Below are positions 8,130-17,658 of a DNA stretch of 64,000 nucleotides, piece by piece (positions within the stretch are counted from its first letter, which is position 1; each line of letters begins with the position of its first letter). The notes beneath the pieces were generated by a model. The model had not been told where the DNA came from. It saw nothing but the letters and a program-made list of their open reading frames with translations, and did no database searches. The translations under genes were made by a program, and so were the position numbers. This DNA comes from Acetobacteraceae bacterium AT-5844 (GTDB lineage: Bacteria > Pseudomonadota > Alphaproteobacteria > Acetobacterales > Acetobacteraceae): positions 63,883-127,882 of the forward strand of contig JH599955.1 of the NCBI GenBank assembly GCA_000245075.1. Direction: 5' to 3'.

Positions 8130-8819
8130 ATGGCAATCGTTCAGGCACCCTCGGCGCTGTGTCCTCTGGCTGCGGACGATCTCCGGCCCCTGGCCGATCT
8201 CGTCTATGAACGGCTCGTCGGCGCCATCGTCGATGGGGTCCTCATGCCCGGTGCCCGGCTCTCCGAGCGGGGTCTTGCCGCGGCGCTCGGCATCTCGGCC
8301 CAGCCCGTGCGTGAGGCCCTTCGGCGGCTTGAGGGCGAAGGCATGGTGGAGACACGCCCACGCAGCGGCTCCGTGGTCGCCACGCTGGATAACGACAAGC
8401 TGGTAGAAATGGGGCGGATCCGCGCGGTGCTGGAAGGTGCCGCCGCCGATCTCGCCGCGCGCCACGCCACGGAGGATGACCTGCGGCGCCTCGAGCAACG
8501 CCTTACTGCCATGCGGGAGGCCACACAGCTTGGGGATGCCACCGCCTTGCGACTGGCGAACGAGGCGTTTCACTCCACGCTCCACGCCATTAGCGACAAC
8601 CCATTCCTGATCCGAGGCCTGCAGGCGCTGCGAGCCTATGATCACATCGGGCGCGCGCGAGTGCTCGCGACCGATGACCAGCCACGCCTGGCCTTGTCGG
8701 AACATGCCGACATCCTGGCCGCCATCATGGCCCGCGACCCCGAAGCCGCAGAACGGCGCATGCGTGCCCATACGTTGCGCTCGCTCGCGGTTGCCTTCCC
8801 GGAGGAGACCAGGACCTAA
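8130..8819 (+). CDS. GntR-family (FCD) transcriptional regulator
   Basis: A 229-residue protein with an N-terminal winged helix (GARLSERGLAAALGISAQPV, then REALRRLEGEGMV) and an FCD effector domain with FHSTLHAISDNPFLIRGLQAL. FCD-type GntR proteins respond to organic acids and control transport or catabolism nearby. It starts at the ATG at 8130; a TTG 12 bases earlier is in frame but less likely. Bug receptor 1 follows on the same strand after 92 bases, so the pair probably forms a local circuit for one carboxylate. I see no clear operator in the gap. Confidence 0.88.
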   Translation: MAIVQAPSALCPLAADDLRPLADLVYERLVGAIVDGVLMPGARLSERGLAAALGISAQPVREALRRLEGEGMVETRPRSGSVVATLDNDKLVEMGRIRAVLEGAAADLAARHATEDDLRRLEQRLTAMREATQLGDATALRLANEAFHSTLHAISDNPFLIRGLQALRAYDHIGRARVLATDDQPRLALSEHADILAAIMARDPEAAERRMRAHTLRSLAVAFPEETRT

Positions 8820-8911
8820 AAGAACTACCGCCCGGCGCGCAGCGGCCGGAATAGTTACGCTGCGGAACAAATCAGGCAGGCCGACAATGCACTGCCCCAG
8901 GAGGAATGAAC

Positions 8912-9907
8912 ATGACCGGGACTTTCTTGCGCCGTACCCTCGCGGCGGCGACAGCCACGCTCTCCCTGGCCGCCTTCGGGGCGGCGTCGCCAGCTTCCGC
9001 GCAGGGCCGTGGAGCCTATCCCAACCAACCGATCCGTGTGATCGTGCCGTTCTCCGCCGGCACCTCGGACACTGTCGCCCGCCTCGTCGGCCAACAGATG
9101 AGCCAGACGATGGGGCAGCCCTTCGTCGTTGAAAGCCGCCCAGGGGCCGGTGGCAATATCGGCAGCGAGGCCTGCGCCCGCGCCACACCCGATGGCTACA
9201 CCATCTGCCTTGGCACCATCAGCAGCCACGCCATCAACCCCTCCATCTTCACCCGCATGCCTTACGACAACCTGCGGGACTTCGCGCCGATCACCCAGCT
9301 CGCCTCGCAGCCGAATGCGCTGGCGGTGACCAACGATCTGCCCGCGCGGAACGTGCAGGAGCTGATCGCCCTGCTGAAGTCGAAGCCCGGGCAACTCAAT
9401 TACGGATCGTCCGGCGTCGGCACCTCGATCCATCTGGCGGGCGCGCTGTTCTCGCAGCTCACCGGCACCCAGATGGAACACGTTCCCTATCGTGGCAGCG
9501 GCCAGATCATGACGGCGCTGTTGAGCGGTGAATTGCCCCTCGCCTTCGACAACTTCTCTTCCGCCTGGCCCTTCGCCCGTGACGGAAAGATCCGCATCCT
9601 CGGCGTCGCATCTCTCGAGCGTAACCCGGCGGCGCCGGATATCCCGACCATCGCCGAGACCGTTCCCGGCTTCGAGAGTCTCTCCTGGCACGGCTTCTTC
9701 GCGCCGGCCGGCACACCCCCCGAGATCGTCGCGCGGCTGAACCAGGAGGCCGTGGCCGCGCTGCGTTCCGAGGCCGTCTCAGCGCGCTTCCGCGATCTGG
9801 GCATCACGCCGGTCGGCAATACCCCGGAAGAATTCCGCGCCTTCATCGCCAGCGAAACCCAGCGCTGGGGCGAGGTCGCGCGTAAGGCGGACATCCGCGT
9901 CGAGTGA
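8912..9907 (+). CDS. Bug/TctC-family solute receptor 1
   Basis: A 331-residue periplasmic binding protein with a signal peptide (MTGTFLRRTLAAATATLSLA through PASAQ). It shows the Bug-family marks QPIRVIVPFSAGTSDTVAR, FVVESRPGAGGNIGSEACAR, ATPDGYTICLG and HVPYRGSGQIMTALLSGE. These proteins feed carboxylates to tripartite tricarboxylate transporters or act as orphan sensors. No TctA/TctB gene is near. AGGAGGA lies 6 bases before the ATG at 8912, which decides against the upstream ATG at 8906. A strong hairpin follows the stop codon. Confidence 0.9.
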   Translation: MTGTFLRRTLAAATATLSLAAFGAASPASAQGRGAYPNQPIRVIVPFSAGTSDTVARLVGQQMSQTMGQPFVVESRPGAGGNIGSEACARATPDGYTICLGTISSHAINPSIFTRMPYDNLRDFAPITQLASQPNALAVTNDLPARNVQELIALLKSKPGQLNYGSSGVGTSIHLAGALFSQLTGTQMEHVPYRGSGQIMTALLSGELPLAFDNFSSAWPFARDGKIRILGVASLERNPAAPDIPTIAETVPGFESLSWHGFFAPAGTPPEIVARLNQEAVAALRSEAVSARFRDLGITPVGNTPEEFRAFIASETQRWGEVARKADIRVE

Positions 9908-9943
9908 AAAAGCTTCCGCCTCGCCGGTTTGCGGCGAGGCGGA
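9907..9943 (-). terminator. Intrinsic terminator of the asmA-type gene
   Basis: TCCGCCTCGCC (9915-9925) pairs perfectly with GGCGAGGCGGA (9933-9943) across a 7-base loop. On the minus strand the stem is followed by AGC and TTTTT (9911-9907). This is a well-formed rho-independent terminator for the AsmA gene ending at 9946. On + there is no T-tract, but the hairpin may still block read-through from Bug receptor 1, whose stop codon it touches. Confidence 0.85.
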
Positions 9944-9945
9944 TC

Positions 9946-11865
9946 TCACCGCTGCCCTGCCCCGGGCGCCCGCCGTGCAAGAGCCTGGCAACCGCTATCC
10001 TCATCCGTGCCGAACTGAATGGTCGGCAAAATGGCCAGAAGCGGATTGATGAAGGCAAGGCCGACCGCGGCGCCGCCTCGTGCACCGAGTTCCAGAGGCT
10101 CAGGCATGACACCCGGCTCGCGGAATGTGCCGCGGATGCGGATATCGGTCGAAAGAGCACCGATCGTGAAATCCCGTGACTGCGTCCGAAGCCTGTAAGC
10201 CAGCCGTTCTCTTGCGAGGTCAATGGAACCGTCGCCCACGATGATGGCGTCATCGGTATCGATGATCATGGCCTTCGTCTGAAGAGTGCCACGACGCAAC
10301 TCCAAATCTGCGATGAAGCATTGCAGAGTTGTCCGCTGCGGCAAGCCAAGGGCGGAGAGAATGGCATTCGCCAGCCGCAGACCCGAAAGGTCTACGAGCA
10401 AGGCGGACAGATTGCCGCCAGAGGTGGTCAAGGTGACGCGGCCGTCTCCCCGCCCCAGCAATTGGGCCAGCGAAGCTCCCGTCGAACGCAGTTCCGCGCG
10501 GCCGCTGAGGGTGCCCCCACCCTGAGATCCGGCGGCATTCATAAGCCGGGAAATATCCAGCCGCTGGAACCGCGCCTTCACATCGGCGCGGAGCCCGCCT
10601 TCATCGACCGGAGCCAGCGTGCCTTCAAACAGCATGTTGCCTCTGCCGACGCCGAAGCCAATCGGATGGAGGTTGATGACGCCGTCCACGATGTCGAATT
10701 CGGCCCGGAGGTCGTCAAGCGGCATGCTCCGTCCGCCGCGAATCTGACGCGCACGGTAGTTCACGTGCATGTCGGCCGCCGTCAGCTTCGGAATGCTGAC
10801 GGGCGTATTTGGCAGAACACGGTCATTCGCGCGGCTTGGCCCCGACTCACCGGGCGTCTCGCCAATGAACCCAGCCAGATCATCCAGATCGACACGGTTG
10901 GATGTCAGATTGACGGTGATGTCGGGTCGTGGATCGCGCGGTAGGATCGTCACGGCGCCGGCGACATCGCTTCGGCCTACCGTCCCCTCGATCCGCTCGA
11001 ACCGTATGCGGCCTTCCCCGTAATCAAGGGCGCCGGCCACCCGGTACTTTGGCGTACGGGGTATGGGAACGCCGGTCAGCGGGGTGAGCAGGCTCATATC
11101 TGGGCCCGTGAGAACCAGCTGAAGGGATGCGCCCCGGAAATGCAACGGATCTTGCACAGTGCCTTCAAGAGTGACCCGCGTCGGACCATTATCGACCTGT
11201 AGTTCCAGGGGCCAGGGCTTCTCGGTATCCCGCAGAGACAGCAGGGCGCCTCCTATCAGATTCGCCTTGATGGGCTGCTCCGCATACTGCCCCTCGGCAC
11301 TGACCACGATGCGGGCTTCCTGCCCCTCGGGCTCCTGCGTCTCCATACGCAAGGCAAAATCGGCCCTGAGCTGCGGCAAGGTGACTTGCCCCTGGCCATC
11401 CCGAATGCGGACCATGCCGATCTGCGGAGCGGGAGCCGGTTCAGCTCCCGCCGGGTCAGGCGCGGTGTTACCCGTATTGAGGAGGTAGTTGGCTTTCCCG
11501 TCGGGCGTCGATGCCACGTGCAGAACCGGCTGTTCGACCTCGATCCAGGGCAAGGTCAGCGGCTGCCCACGCCACCAGTCCCAGGCGTTGATGGCGGCGC
11601 TCAGCTTTGCAATTCGTGCCAGAGGCGTGGGGTCCGGGAAATCCTCGGGATTTCCCACGGTAACACCCTCCGCGGAGACAATGATCGTTCGCCCCAGTGA
11701 GACATGCAGATGCTCAAGCGTCACCGGCCGGCCTATGGCGGCCGATGCACGGGGCTCGATGAAGGGGATCAGCCAGTCCCAGCGGAACAGAGCGAGGAAC
11801 AGCGCCACCAACAGGAGCGGCGTGCCCAGCCACAACAGCCATTTCCGCCCGCGCCGTTGCACCAT
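9946..11865 (-). CDS. AsmA-family protein
   Basis: A 639-residue protein with an N-terminal membrane anchor (RRGRKWLLWLGTPLLLVALF, then LALFRW). The long beta-rich body is typical of the AsmA/TamB-like superfamily, with IGRPVTLEHLHVSLGRTI near the start and SLAQLLGRGDGRVTLTTSGG in the C-terminal AsmA_2 region. Such proteins span the periplasm and are thought to bridge membranes for lipid transfer or outer-membrane biogenesis. The frame reaches 12003, but the ATG at 11865 starts directly before the basic residues of the anchor. It is divergent from the Kef-type antiporter gene. Confidence 0.85.
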   Translation of the reverse strand: MVQRRGRKWLLWLGTPLLLVALFLALFRWDWLIPFIEPRASAAIGRPVTLEHLHVSLGRTIIVSAEGVTVGNPEDFPDPTPLARIAKLSAAINAWDWWRGQPLTLPWIEVEQPVLHVASTPDGKANYLLNTGNTAPDPAGAEPAPAPQIGMVRIRDGQGQVTLPQLRADFALRMETQEPEGQEARIVVSAEGQYAEQPIKANLIGGALLSLRDTEKPWPLELQVDNGPTRVTLEGTVQDPLHFRGASLQLVLTGPDMSLLTPLTGVPIPRTPKYRVAGALDYGEGRIRFERIEGTVGRSDVAGAVTILPRDPRPDITVNLTSNRVDLDDLAGFIGETPGESGPSRANDRVLPNTPVSIPKLTAADMHVNYRARQIRGGRSMPLDDLRAEFDIVDGVINLHPIGFGVGRGNMLFEGTLAPVDEGGLRADVKARFQRLDISRLMNAAGSQGGGTLSGRAELRSTGASLAQLLGRGDGRVTLTTSGGNLSALLVDLSGLRLANAILSALGLPQRTTLQCFIADLELRRGTLQTKAMIIDTDDAIIVGDGSIDLARERLAYRLRTQSRDFTIGALSTDIRIRGTFREPGVMPEPLELGARGGAAVGLAFINPLLAILPTIQFGTDEDSGCQALARRAPGAGQR

Positions 11866-12021
11866 GGCCGCCAGCCTCCCTGTTGCCCTCCGCTGTTCAG
11901 AACACCGCCATGAAGCCTGGAGTTCCCTCATCAAGCCATGGTGAGGCTGGCGCGGCCGTCTGGGCCGGCTATCCTTTGCCGGAGACCGGGCACGGCTGGT
12001 CATTTTTCAGGGATGACACCG

Positions 12022-13887
12022 ATGGCGGTGGAACAGGGCAGCGAGCTGATACGCGTTGTGACGGTCCTGGCCGCGGGAGTAGTGGCGGTGCCCCTGTTCC
12101 GGCGGCTCGGACTCGGATCAGTACTGGGCTATCTGGCCGCCGGCCTGGTGATAGGCCCCTTTGGCTTGGCCATTTTCAGCGATCCGCAGGCCGTGCTGCA
12201 TGTCGCGGAACTCGGCGTGGTGATGTTCCTGTTCATCATCGGGCTGGAAATGCAGCCGAGCCGATTGTGGAGCATGCGGCGGGACATCTTCGGTTCGGGA
12301 TTGGCCCAGGTTGCCGTCTGCGGTGGCCTGCTGACCCTGCTCTGCCGCGCGGCAGGGCTGGGCTGGCCCGCGGCGTTTGTCGCGGCCATGGGCTTTGTCC
12401 TGTCCTCCACCGCCATCGTCATGCAGATCCTGGAGGAGAGAGGCGAGACAGGAGGGCTGGCGGGGCAGCGCATCGTGTCCATCCTTCTCCTGGAAGATCT
12501 GGCGATCGTGCCTTTGCTGGCCATCGTGGCGCTGCTGGCGCCTGTACCGCCAGGTGAAGGCGCGGCATCGCAATGGATCACGGTCGGAATCGCTGTTGCG
12601 GCCATCGTCGGGCTGGTGGCCGTCAGCCGCTGGCTGCTGACGCCGCTCTTTTCGTTCCTCGCCAATGTGCAGGCGCGGGAGGTCATGACGGGCGCGGCGC
12701 TGCTCGTTGTCCTGGGCGCGGCCCTCGCCATGCAGGAAGCGGGGCTCTCCATGGCGATGGGCGCCTTTGCCGCGGGCGTGATGCTCTCCGAAAGCACGTT
12801 CCGCCGTCAGCTCGAAGCCGATATCGAGCCCTTCCGGGGCATCCTGCTCGGCCTGTTCTTCATCAGCGTGGGTATGTCGCTCGATCTGGCGCTGGTTGCC
12901 CGTGACTGGCCGCTGATCCTGGCGGGCGTTCTGGCGATGATGGCCGTCAAATCCGTCGGTATTCTTCTGGTTGCACGCCTGACCTGCTCCGGCACGCGGG
13001 GCGCGCTCCATCGCGCGGCACTGATGGGCCAGGGCGGCGAATTCGCCTTTGTTCTCTACGCGGCAGCTGCAACCGCCGGCATCTTCGAGCCCAGCCTCCA
13101 CGCGGTGATGACGGCCATCATTGTCGTATCAATGGCCCTCACGCCATTGATGGTCCTTGCCCTGCGCTTTCTGCCGCCCGCAGATAACGCGCAGGAGATG
13201 GAGGGCATTGAGGACGCCGGGCAGATCGGCGAGGTGCAGGGGCATGTCCTGATGATCGGTTTCGGCCGCTTCGGGCAGGTCGCCAGCCAGGCGCTGCTGG
13301 CGCGCGGCATCGACATCACCATCATTGAGACCGATACGGAGATGATCCAGGCCGCTGCGGGCTTCGGCTTCAAAGTATATTATGGTGATGGCCGGCGGCT
13401 GGATGTCCTGCATGCCAGCGGCGCCGAACATGCGCGCGCCATCCTTGTCTGCGTGGACCGGCCGGAAAGCGCGACGGAGATCGTCGAGCTGGTCAAAAGC
13501 GAGTTCAGCCTGACACCTGTGCTGGCGCGCGCTTATGACCGGCCGCACGCCCTGCGCCTGATACAGGCCGGGGTGGATTACCAAATCCGCGAAACCTTCG
13601 AATCGGCCCTCCTGTTCGGGAATGCCGCCCTGCGGCAGCTCGGCATCGAAGAGGAGGAGGTCGCGGAGCTGGAACAGGATATCCGGCGCCGGGACCGTGC
13701 GCGGCTGGAACTCGAAGGCCTGGGGGAACGGCAGGCCGCCATATCCCTGCTGCATGGGAACCGCATGACGCCAACGCCCCTGGTGCGTCCCAAGCAGGAA
13801 GGTCAGGGACTCAGCGAAGAGACGATCGCCGTTATCCAGGAGGCTGTACGGCGCGAAAAGGCAGGCACAGACGGGCATTCCGTTTAA
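12022..13887 (+). CDS. Kef-type monovalent cation:proton antiporter (CPA2) with RCK domain
   Basis: A 621-residue protein. About 380 residues form a twelve- to thirteen-helix Na+/H+ exchanger domain with GYLAAGLVIGPFGLAIF, FVLSSTAIVMQILEERGE and LLLEDLAIVPLLAI. A cytoplasmic TrkA-N domain follows with nucleotide-binding GFGRFG and an acidic residue after the second strand. It resembles KefB/KefC, which release K+ in response to glutathione conjugates, although a separate KefF/KefG subunit is not seen. AGGG lies 9 bases before the ATG at 12022 and would abut the ATG at 12013, so 12022 is chosen. Confidence 0.88.
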   Translation: MAVEQGSELIRVVTVLAAGVVAVPLFRRLGLGSVLGYLAAGLVIGPFGLAIFSDPQAVLHVAELGVVMFLFIIGLEMQPSRLWSMRRDIFGSGLAQVAVCGGLLTLLCRAAGLGWPAAFVAAMGFVLSSTAIVMQILEERGETGGLAGQRIVSILLLEDLAIVPLLAIVALLAPVPPGEGAASQWITVGIAVAAIVGLVAVSRWLLTPLFSFLANVQAREVMTGAALLVVLGAALAMQEAGLSMAMGAFAAGVMLSESTFRRQLEADIEPFRGILLGLFFISVGMSLDLALVARDWPLILAGVLAMMAVKSVGILLVARLTCSGTRGALHRAALMGQGGEFAFVLYAAAATAGIFEPSLHAVMTAIIVVSMALTPLMVLALRFLPPADNAQEMEGIEDAGQIGEVQGHVLMIGFGRFGQVASQALLARGIDITIIETDTEMIQAAAGFGFKVYYGDGRRLDVLHASGAEHARAILVCVDRPESATEIVELVKSEFSLTPVLARAYDRPHALRLIQAGVDYQIRETFESALLFGNAALRQLGIEEEEVAELEQDIRRRDRARLELEGLGERQAAISLLHGNRMTPTPLVRPKQEGQGLSEETIAVIQEAVRREKAGTDGHSV

Positions 13888-13952
13888 CAAAAACTCCTGT
13901 AACGAAAACTCTCCTGCCACGTTAAAGCTGGCGGGACAGCGAGGGGTGCCCT

Positions 13953-14783
13953 ATGCGCGGACGGTTGAAGCCTGCTCTGACCTTGGCGCTAATGATCGGC
14001 GGCTTGGCGAGTTGTGCCGCTCCACCTCCTCCTCCGCCCCCTCCCACAGCCATCACATCCCTCTCGCCACAACGGCAGAGGCTGGTAGAGGTAGTTCTCG
14101 CTGAATGGAGCCGCTGGGGGCGTCTCACCGTCGATGGCTGGCCGGAATTTCTGGAGCCACCGGCGGCCCCCGAGCACTACAGCGACGTCCTGGCTTACTG
14201 GGAAGCCGTGCCGGAAGGGCCCGGAGTCATCCGGCGCCACCAGCAGACGCATGACGCATTGATGGCAGGGCTCACTGAGATGTTGCCCGAAGGAACACCG
14301 CCCCCAGCCCTGCCCGCCATTTCGCTTTGGGCTTATCCGGCCTGGTCGGCCGCCTTCATCAGCTATGTGATGCAGCGGGCAGACGTCCCGGGCTATGTGG
14401 TGCCGCCTGCTGCCGCGCACTCCTATTATGTCGATGCCCTGCTGGCCACCGCGGCCGGCAACCCGGATGGCGCCGCGTTCCGCCCCCATGATCCAGGTGA
14501 GTACACGCCTGTGCCTGGGGATCTGATCTGCGCGGACCGCTCGTTCCGTCCATTGTACCACTGGCAGGACAGGCTGGCGGAGCCAGGCCAGTTCCGGCCC
14601 ATGCATTGCGATGTCGTGGTATCCGTCGGCGGGGGCCTCGTACAAGCTGTCGGCGGTAACGTGCTGGACGCGGTTGTCCTGCGGCGCTTTCCGGCAGACA
14701 GCAACGGTCGCGCCCTGCCGGCACCGGTGGACAAGCCCGCCTTCTTCGTTGTGTTTGAGAACCGCCTGGATCGGACACAGTGA
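13953..14783 (+). CDS. DUF2272 lipoprotein
   Basis: A 276-residue protein with a lipoprotein signal ending LASC (Cys21), then a run of eight prolines, then a globular domain. Its motifs include SLWAYPAWSAAFISYVM, AHSYYVDALL, TPVPGDLICADR and HCDVVVSVGGGLVQAVGGN. These match the DUF2272 family, which resembles NlpC/P60-like or CHAP-like hydrolases and probably acts on the cell envelope. That activity is inference. The proline run likely serves as a stalk from the membrane. It stands between the Kef-type and Bcr-type genes with modest gaps on the same strand. Confidence 0.78.
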   Translation: MRGRLKPALTLALMIGGLASCAAPPPPPPPPTAITSLSPQRQRLVEVVLAEWSRWGRLTVDGWPEFLEPPAAPEHYSDVLAYWEAVPEGPGVIRRHQQTHDALMAGLTEMLPEGTPPPALPAISLWAYPAWSAAFISYVMQRADVPGYVVPPAAAHSYYVDALLATAAGNPDGAAFRPHDPGEYTPVPGDLICADRSFRPLYHWQDRLAEPGQFRPMHCDVVVSVGGGLVQAVGGNVLDAVVLRRFPADSNGRALPAPVDKPAFFVVFENRLDRTQ

Positions 14784-14864
14784 CGAAACGGTCATCCGCC
14801 TCCGGGTTCCGGGAAGCAGGGAGACGGGGTAGAGACGGCGCCTGACGGACGGACAGGCACGGCG

Positions 14865-16100
14865 ATGGCGACGACAACCCACGAAGATTCACCGCACCCG
14901 GGTATGGGGTTCAGGCAGTTCGTCGCGATTATCGCGGCCATGATGGCGACGAATGCCCTCGCCATCGATTCCATGCTGCCTGCCCTGCCCGCTATCGGTG
15001 AGGCCCTTGGCATTGCCTCCGACAACCAGCGCCAGTGGATCATAACGGCTTATCTGCTCGGATTTGGCGCGGCTCAGATTATCTATGGTCCCCTGGCGGA
15101 TCGCTTCGGGCGCCGCCCGGTCCTGCTGACAGGCTTGGCCATTTATGTGGTGGGCAGCCTGCTGGCATCACTGACGGGACATTTCGAGACCATGCTGCTT
15201 GCCCGCATCGTCCAGGGCATCGGGGCCGCCAGCACGCGTGTTCTTGTCGTCTCCATTGTCCGCGATTGCTATTCCGGGCGGAAGATGGCGCAGGTGATGT
15301 CGCTGTCCTTTATCGTCTTCCTCGCCGTGCCGATCATCGCCCCCTCGATCGGCCAGTTGATCGTGCTGTTCGCGCCGTGGCGATGGATTTTCCTGTTCCT
15401 GGCGCTGTTCGGAGCAATCCTCGCGCTCTGGGCCAGTCTGCGGTTGCCCGAAACCCTGCATCCGCAGGACAGGCTGCCGATCTCTCCCCGGCAGATCCTC
15501 CGGGCTTTCAGCCTGGCGCTCAGCAACCGCGTTGCCGTCGGCTACATGTTGGCCATGACATCCCTGCTGGGCAGCCTGTTCGGCTTCATCAATTCCTCGC
15601 AGCAGGTTTTCGTCGATACCTTCCAGGCGCCGGGGCTGTTCACGACCATCTTCGCGCTGATCGCCGTCGCGATGGCGGTTGCGTCATTACTGAACGCCAA
15701 GCTGGTCGGGCGCTTCGGAACCCGCCGGATCTCTCACACCGCCCTGCTGGGCTATATCGCTTTCGCAGTCGCCCATGCCGCGCTGGCGTTGGCAGGGCAT
15801 GAAGAGTTGTGGAGCTTCGCGGTGCTGCAGGCCGGCATGATGTTCTGCTTCGGCCTGACCGGACCCAATTTCGGTTCCATGGCGATGGAACCGCTCGGTC
15901 ATATCGCCGGCACCGCTTCTTCCGTGCAGGGCTTCGTAACGACAGTGGGCGGTGCCTTGATCGGCTTTGCCATCGGGCAGCAATTCGATGGCACGACCGT
16001 TCCGCTGATGCTGGGCTTCGCCGTCTGCGGCGTATTGAGCCTCGCCTTGGTGCTGATAGCGGAAAGCGGGCGGCTGTTCCGCCCGCATCACGGCAGCTAG
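14865..16100 (+). CDS. Bcr/CflA-family multidrug efflux MFS transporter
   Basis: A 411-residue twelve-helix MFS protein. MATNALAIDSMLPALPAIGE marks helix 1 of the Bcr/CflA family. The family motif A region is IYGPLADRFGRRPVLLTGLA and the antiporter motif C-like stretch is RIVQGIGAASTRVLVVSIVR. Relatives export bicyclomycin, chloramphenicol, sulfonamides or cysteine in exchange for protons. The ATG at 14865 is used. The gene ends 4 bases before the convergent modD stop, so their transcripts must overlap. No adjacent regulator is visible. Confidence 0.88.
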   Translation: MATTTHEDSPHPGMGFRQFVAIIAAMMATNALAIDSMLPALPAIGEALGIASDNQRQWIITAYLLGFGAAQIIYGPLADRFGRRPVLLTGLAIYVVGSLLASLTGHFETMLLARIVQGIGAASTRVLVVSIVRDCYSGRKMAQVMSLSFIVFLAVPIIAPSIGQLIVLFAPWRWIFLFLALFGAILALWASLRLPETLHPQDRLPISPRQILRAFSLALSNRVAVGYMLAMTSLLGSLFGFINSSQQVFVDTFQAPGLFTTIFALIAVAMAVASLLNAKLVGRFGTRRISHTALLGYIAFAVAHAALALAGHEELWSFAVLQAGMMFCFGLTGPNFGSMAMEPLGHIAGTASSVQGFVTTVGGALIGFAIGQQFDGTTVPLMLGFAVCGVLSLALVLIAESGRLFRPHHGS

Positions 16101-16104
16101 GCCC

Positions 16105-16956
16105 CTAGCCCACCCGCTCCATCGTTACGCGGATATCCAGCGCCGGAGCGTCATAAGGCGCCGAGGTCACCAGGATATCCGCCCCCGCCCGGGCAAAGGC
16201 CGCGGCGTTCGCTTCGGTGATTCCGCCATTCGCTGCCAGCAGCGGGCGGGCCGGATGATCCGCCAGGGCGCGCGCCACCTCGGCAAACTGCTCGGGCGAC
16301 AAGCGGTCGCATTGCACGATGTCGACATTGGCGTGGGCGAGCAGCACGGCCTCGTCCACTGTCTCAGCCTCCGCCACCACGGCGCGCCCCGGTTGGGCCG
16401 CCCGCAGACGCGACACCCAGCGGTAAGCAGGCTCACGGCCCAGGAACGCCCGGTGCTGGGCGAAGACCAGCAGGCTGTCGGACAGGCCAAGGCGGTGCGG
16501 AACACACCCCGCTGTGGTGATGGCCTTCAGCATCACGTCCTTCGCACCCGGCAAGTGCTTCCGGGTACAGGCGACGACGATATCGGGCCGGGCCGTCCGG
16601 GCCTCTGTACGGATTCGTGCGGCCCGCGTGGCGATGCCGGAGGTGATCTCCATCAGCGCCTGCGCCACCTTCGAGGCGAGTTGGAGGCAATGGGCAGACC
16701 CAACGGCCGTCAGGATCGTCCCCCCTTCCTCCAGGAGAGCACCGGAGGCAGCCACCCGGTGAACGTCCGTACAACCGGCCAGGCGGAACAGGGCTTCAGC
16801 TTCTTCCGCGCAGCACAACGTCATGGTTGCGCCGGCACGGAGAACCGCCTGACCGCGAGCGTCCCCAATGTCCAAGGCCAGAGTGGTCAAATCCCCATAA
16901 GGGGCATCCTCTCGCAGCATCGCCTCCAGCCGGGCGGTCGCAATGCGAAACGTCAT
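16105..16956 (-). CDS. modD: ModD protein (NadC-like, molybdenum-associated)
   Basis: A 283-residue protein of the nicotinate-nucleotide pyrophosphorylase fold with ACTRKHLPGAKDVMLKAI, HRLGLSDSLLVFAQHRAF and a C-terminal barrel segment LLAANGGITEANAAAFARAG. The LVFxxHRxF block in place of the NadC lysine/asparagine block identifies ModD rather than true NadC. ModD genes normally sit beside modABC molybdate transporters, but their biochemical role is not settled. Here no mod gene is in the window and the gene stands alone, convergent with the Bcr-type transporter. Confidence 0.85.
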   Translation of the reverse strand: MTFRIATARLEAMLREDAPYGDLTTLALDIGDARGQAVLRAGATMTLCCAEEAEALFRLAGCTDVHRVAASGALLEEGGTILTAVGSAHCLQLASKVAQALMEITSGIATRAARIRTEARTARPDIVVACTRKHLPGAKDVMLKAITTAGCVPHRLGLSDSLLVFAQHRAFLGREPAYRWVSRLRAAQPGRAVVAEAETVDEAVLLAHANVDIVQCDRLSPEQFAEVARALADHPARPLLAANGGITEANAAAFARAGADILVTSAPYDAPALDIRVTMERVG

Positions 16957-17097
16957 GCGGGATCACACGGGGTCATGGATCATCTCCTCAAGGCTTGGTT
17001 GCCGCGAGATGTACGATAACCCTTGCTGTTCTCCAAAATCGCCCCGGGCAGGCGGGCGGCACGCATGCTTTCCGCTCATGCCTCCCGCCAGCGGCGG

Positions 17098-17505
17098 TCA
17101 GTCGGGGTGAAAATCCATCGCTACGCCGTTGATGCAGTAGCGCTGGAAGCTGGGAGGCGGCCCGTCCGGGAAGACATGGCCAAGATGGCTGCCGCAACGG
17201 GCACAGTGCACCTCTGTCCGCACCATACCGTAGCTGCGATCCGTGGTGGTCTCCACGGCGCCCTCAAGCGGGTCATCAAAGCTCGGCCAGCCAGTGCCGC
17301 TCTCGAACTTGCGGTTGGACCGGAACAAGGGCTGCCCACAGCCCGCGCAGGAAAAGCTGCCTGGGCGCTTCTCCTGCAACAGGGCGCAACTGCCCGGGCG
17401 CTCGGTACCGTGCGCCCGCATGACGCGATACTGCTCCGGGGTCAGGCGCTGCCGCCACTCAGCGTCGGTGTATGTCACGGGGTAGGTACGGGCCTGGTCG
17501 TCCAT
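17098..17505 (-). CDS. msrB: Peptide-methionine (R)-S-oxide reductase
   Basis: A 135-residue MsrB. It has [19 protein letters not shown], the zinc ligands CAGCGQPLF and [23 protein letters not shown], and the catalytic cysteine in [14 protein letters not shown]. It reduces methionine-R-sulfoxide in oxidised proteins using thioredoxin. Length and absence of a signal peptide fit a cytoplasmic single-domain enzyme. The frame runs back to 18306, but that portion is antisense to selO, so the ATG at 17505 is used. It is divergent from selO with 153 bases between the starts, a plausible shared oxidative-stress promoter region. Confidence 0.93.
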   Translation of the reverse strand: MDDQARTYPVTYTDAEWRQRLTPEQYRVMRAHGTERPGSCALLQEKRPGSFSCAGCGQPLFRSNRKFESGTGWPSFDDPLEGAVETTTDRSYGMVRTEVHCARCGSHLGHVFPDGPPPSFQRYCINGVAMDFHPD

Positions 17506-17658
17506 CGGTTTTCCCTCCTTGGGGCTGGCCCGCAAGATGGGGATCGGCCGGTCAGGCGTCCAGCCGTCTCCGCAACGCCGGCTGAGGTGAAGGTCTGGCC
17601 TCAAGGCAATGCGCCGGGCGGCCTTGCCATGGTGGACCGCCATCGCGATGTAATCCCT

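Noticed and set aside
12118..13101. 327-residue minus-strand frame inside the Kef-type gene
   Set aside because: Low-complexity composition rich in Gln/Arg/His, fully antisense to a conserved transporter domain.
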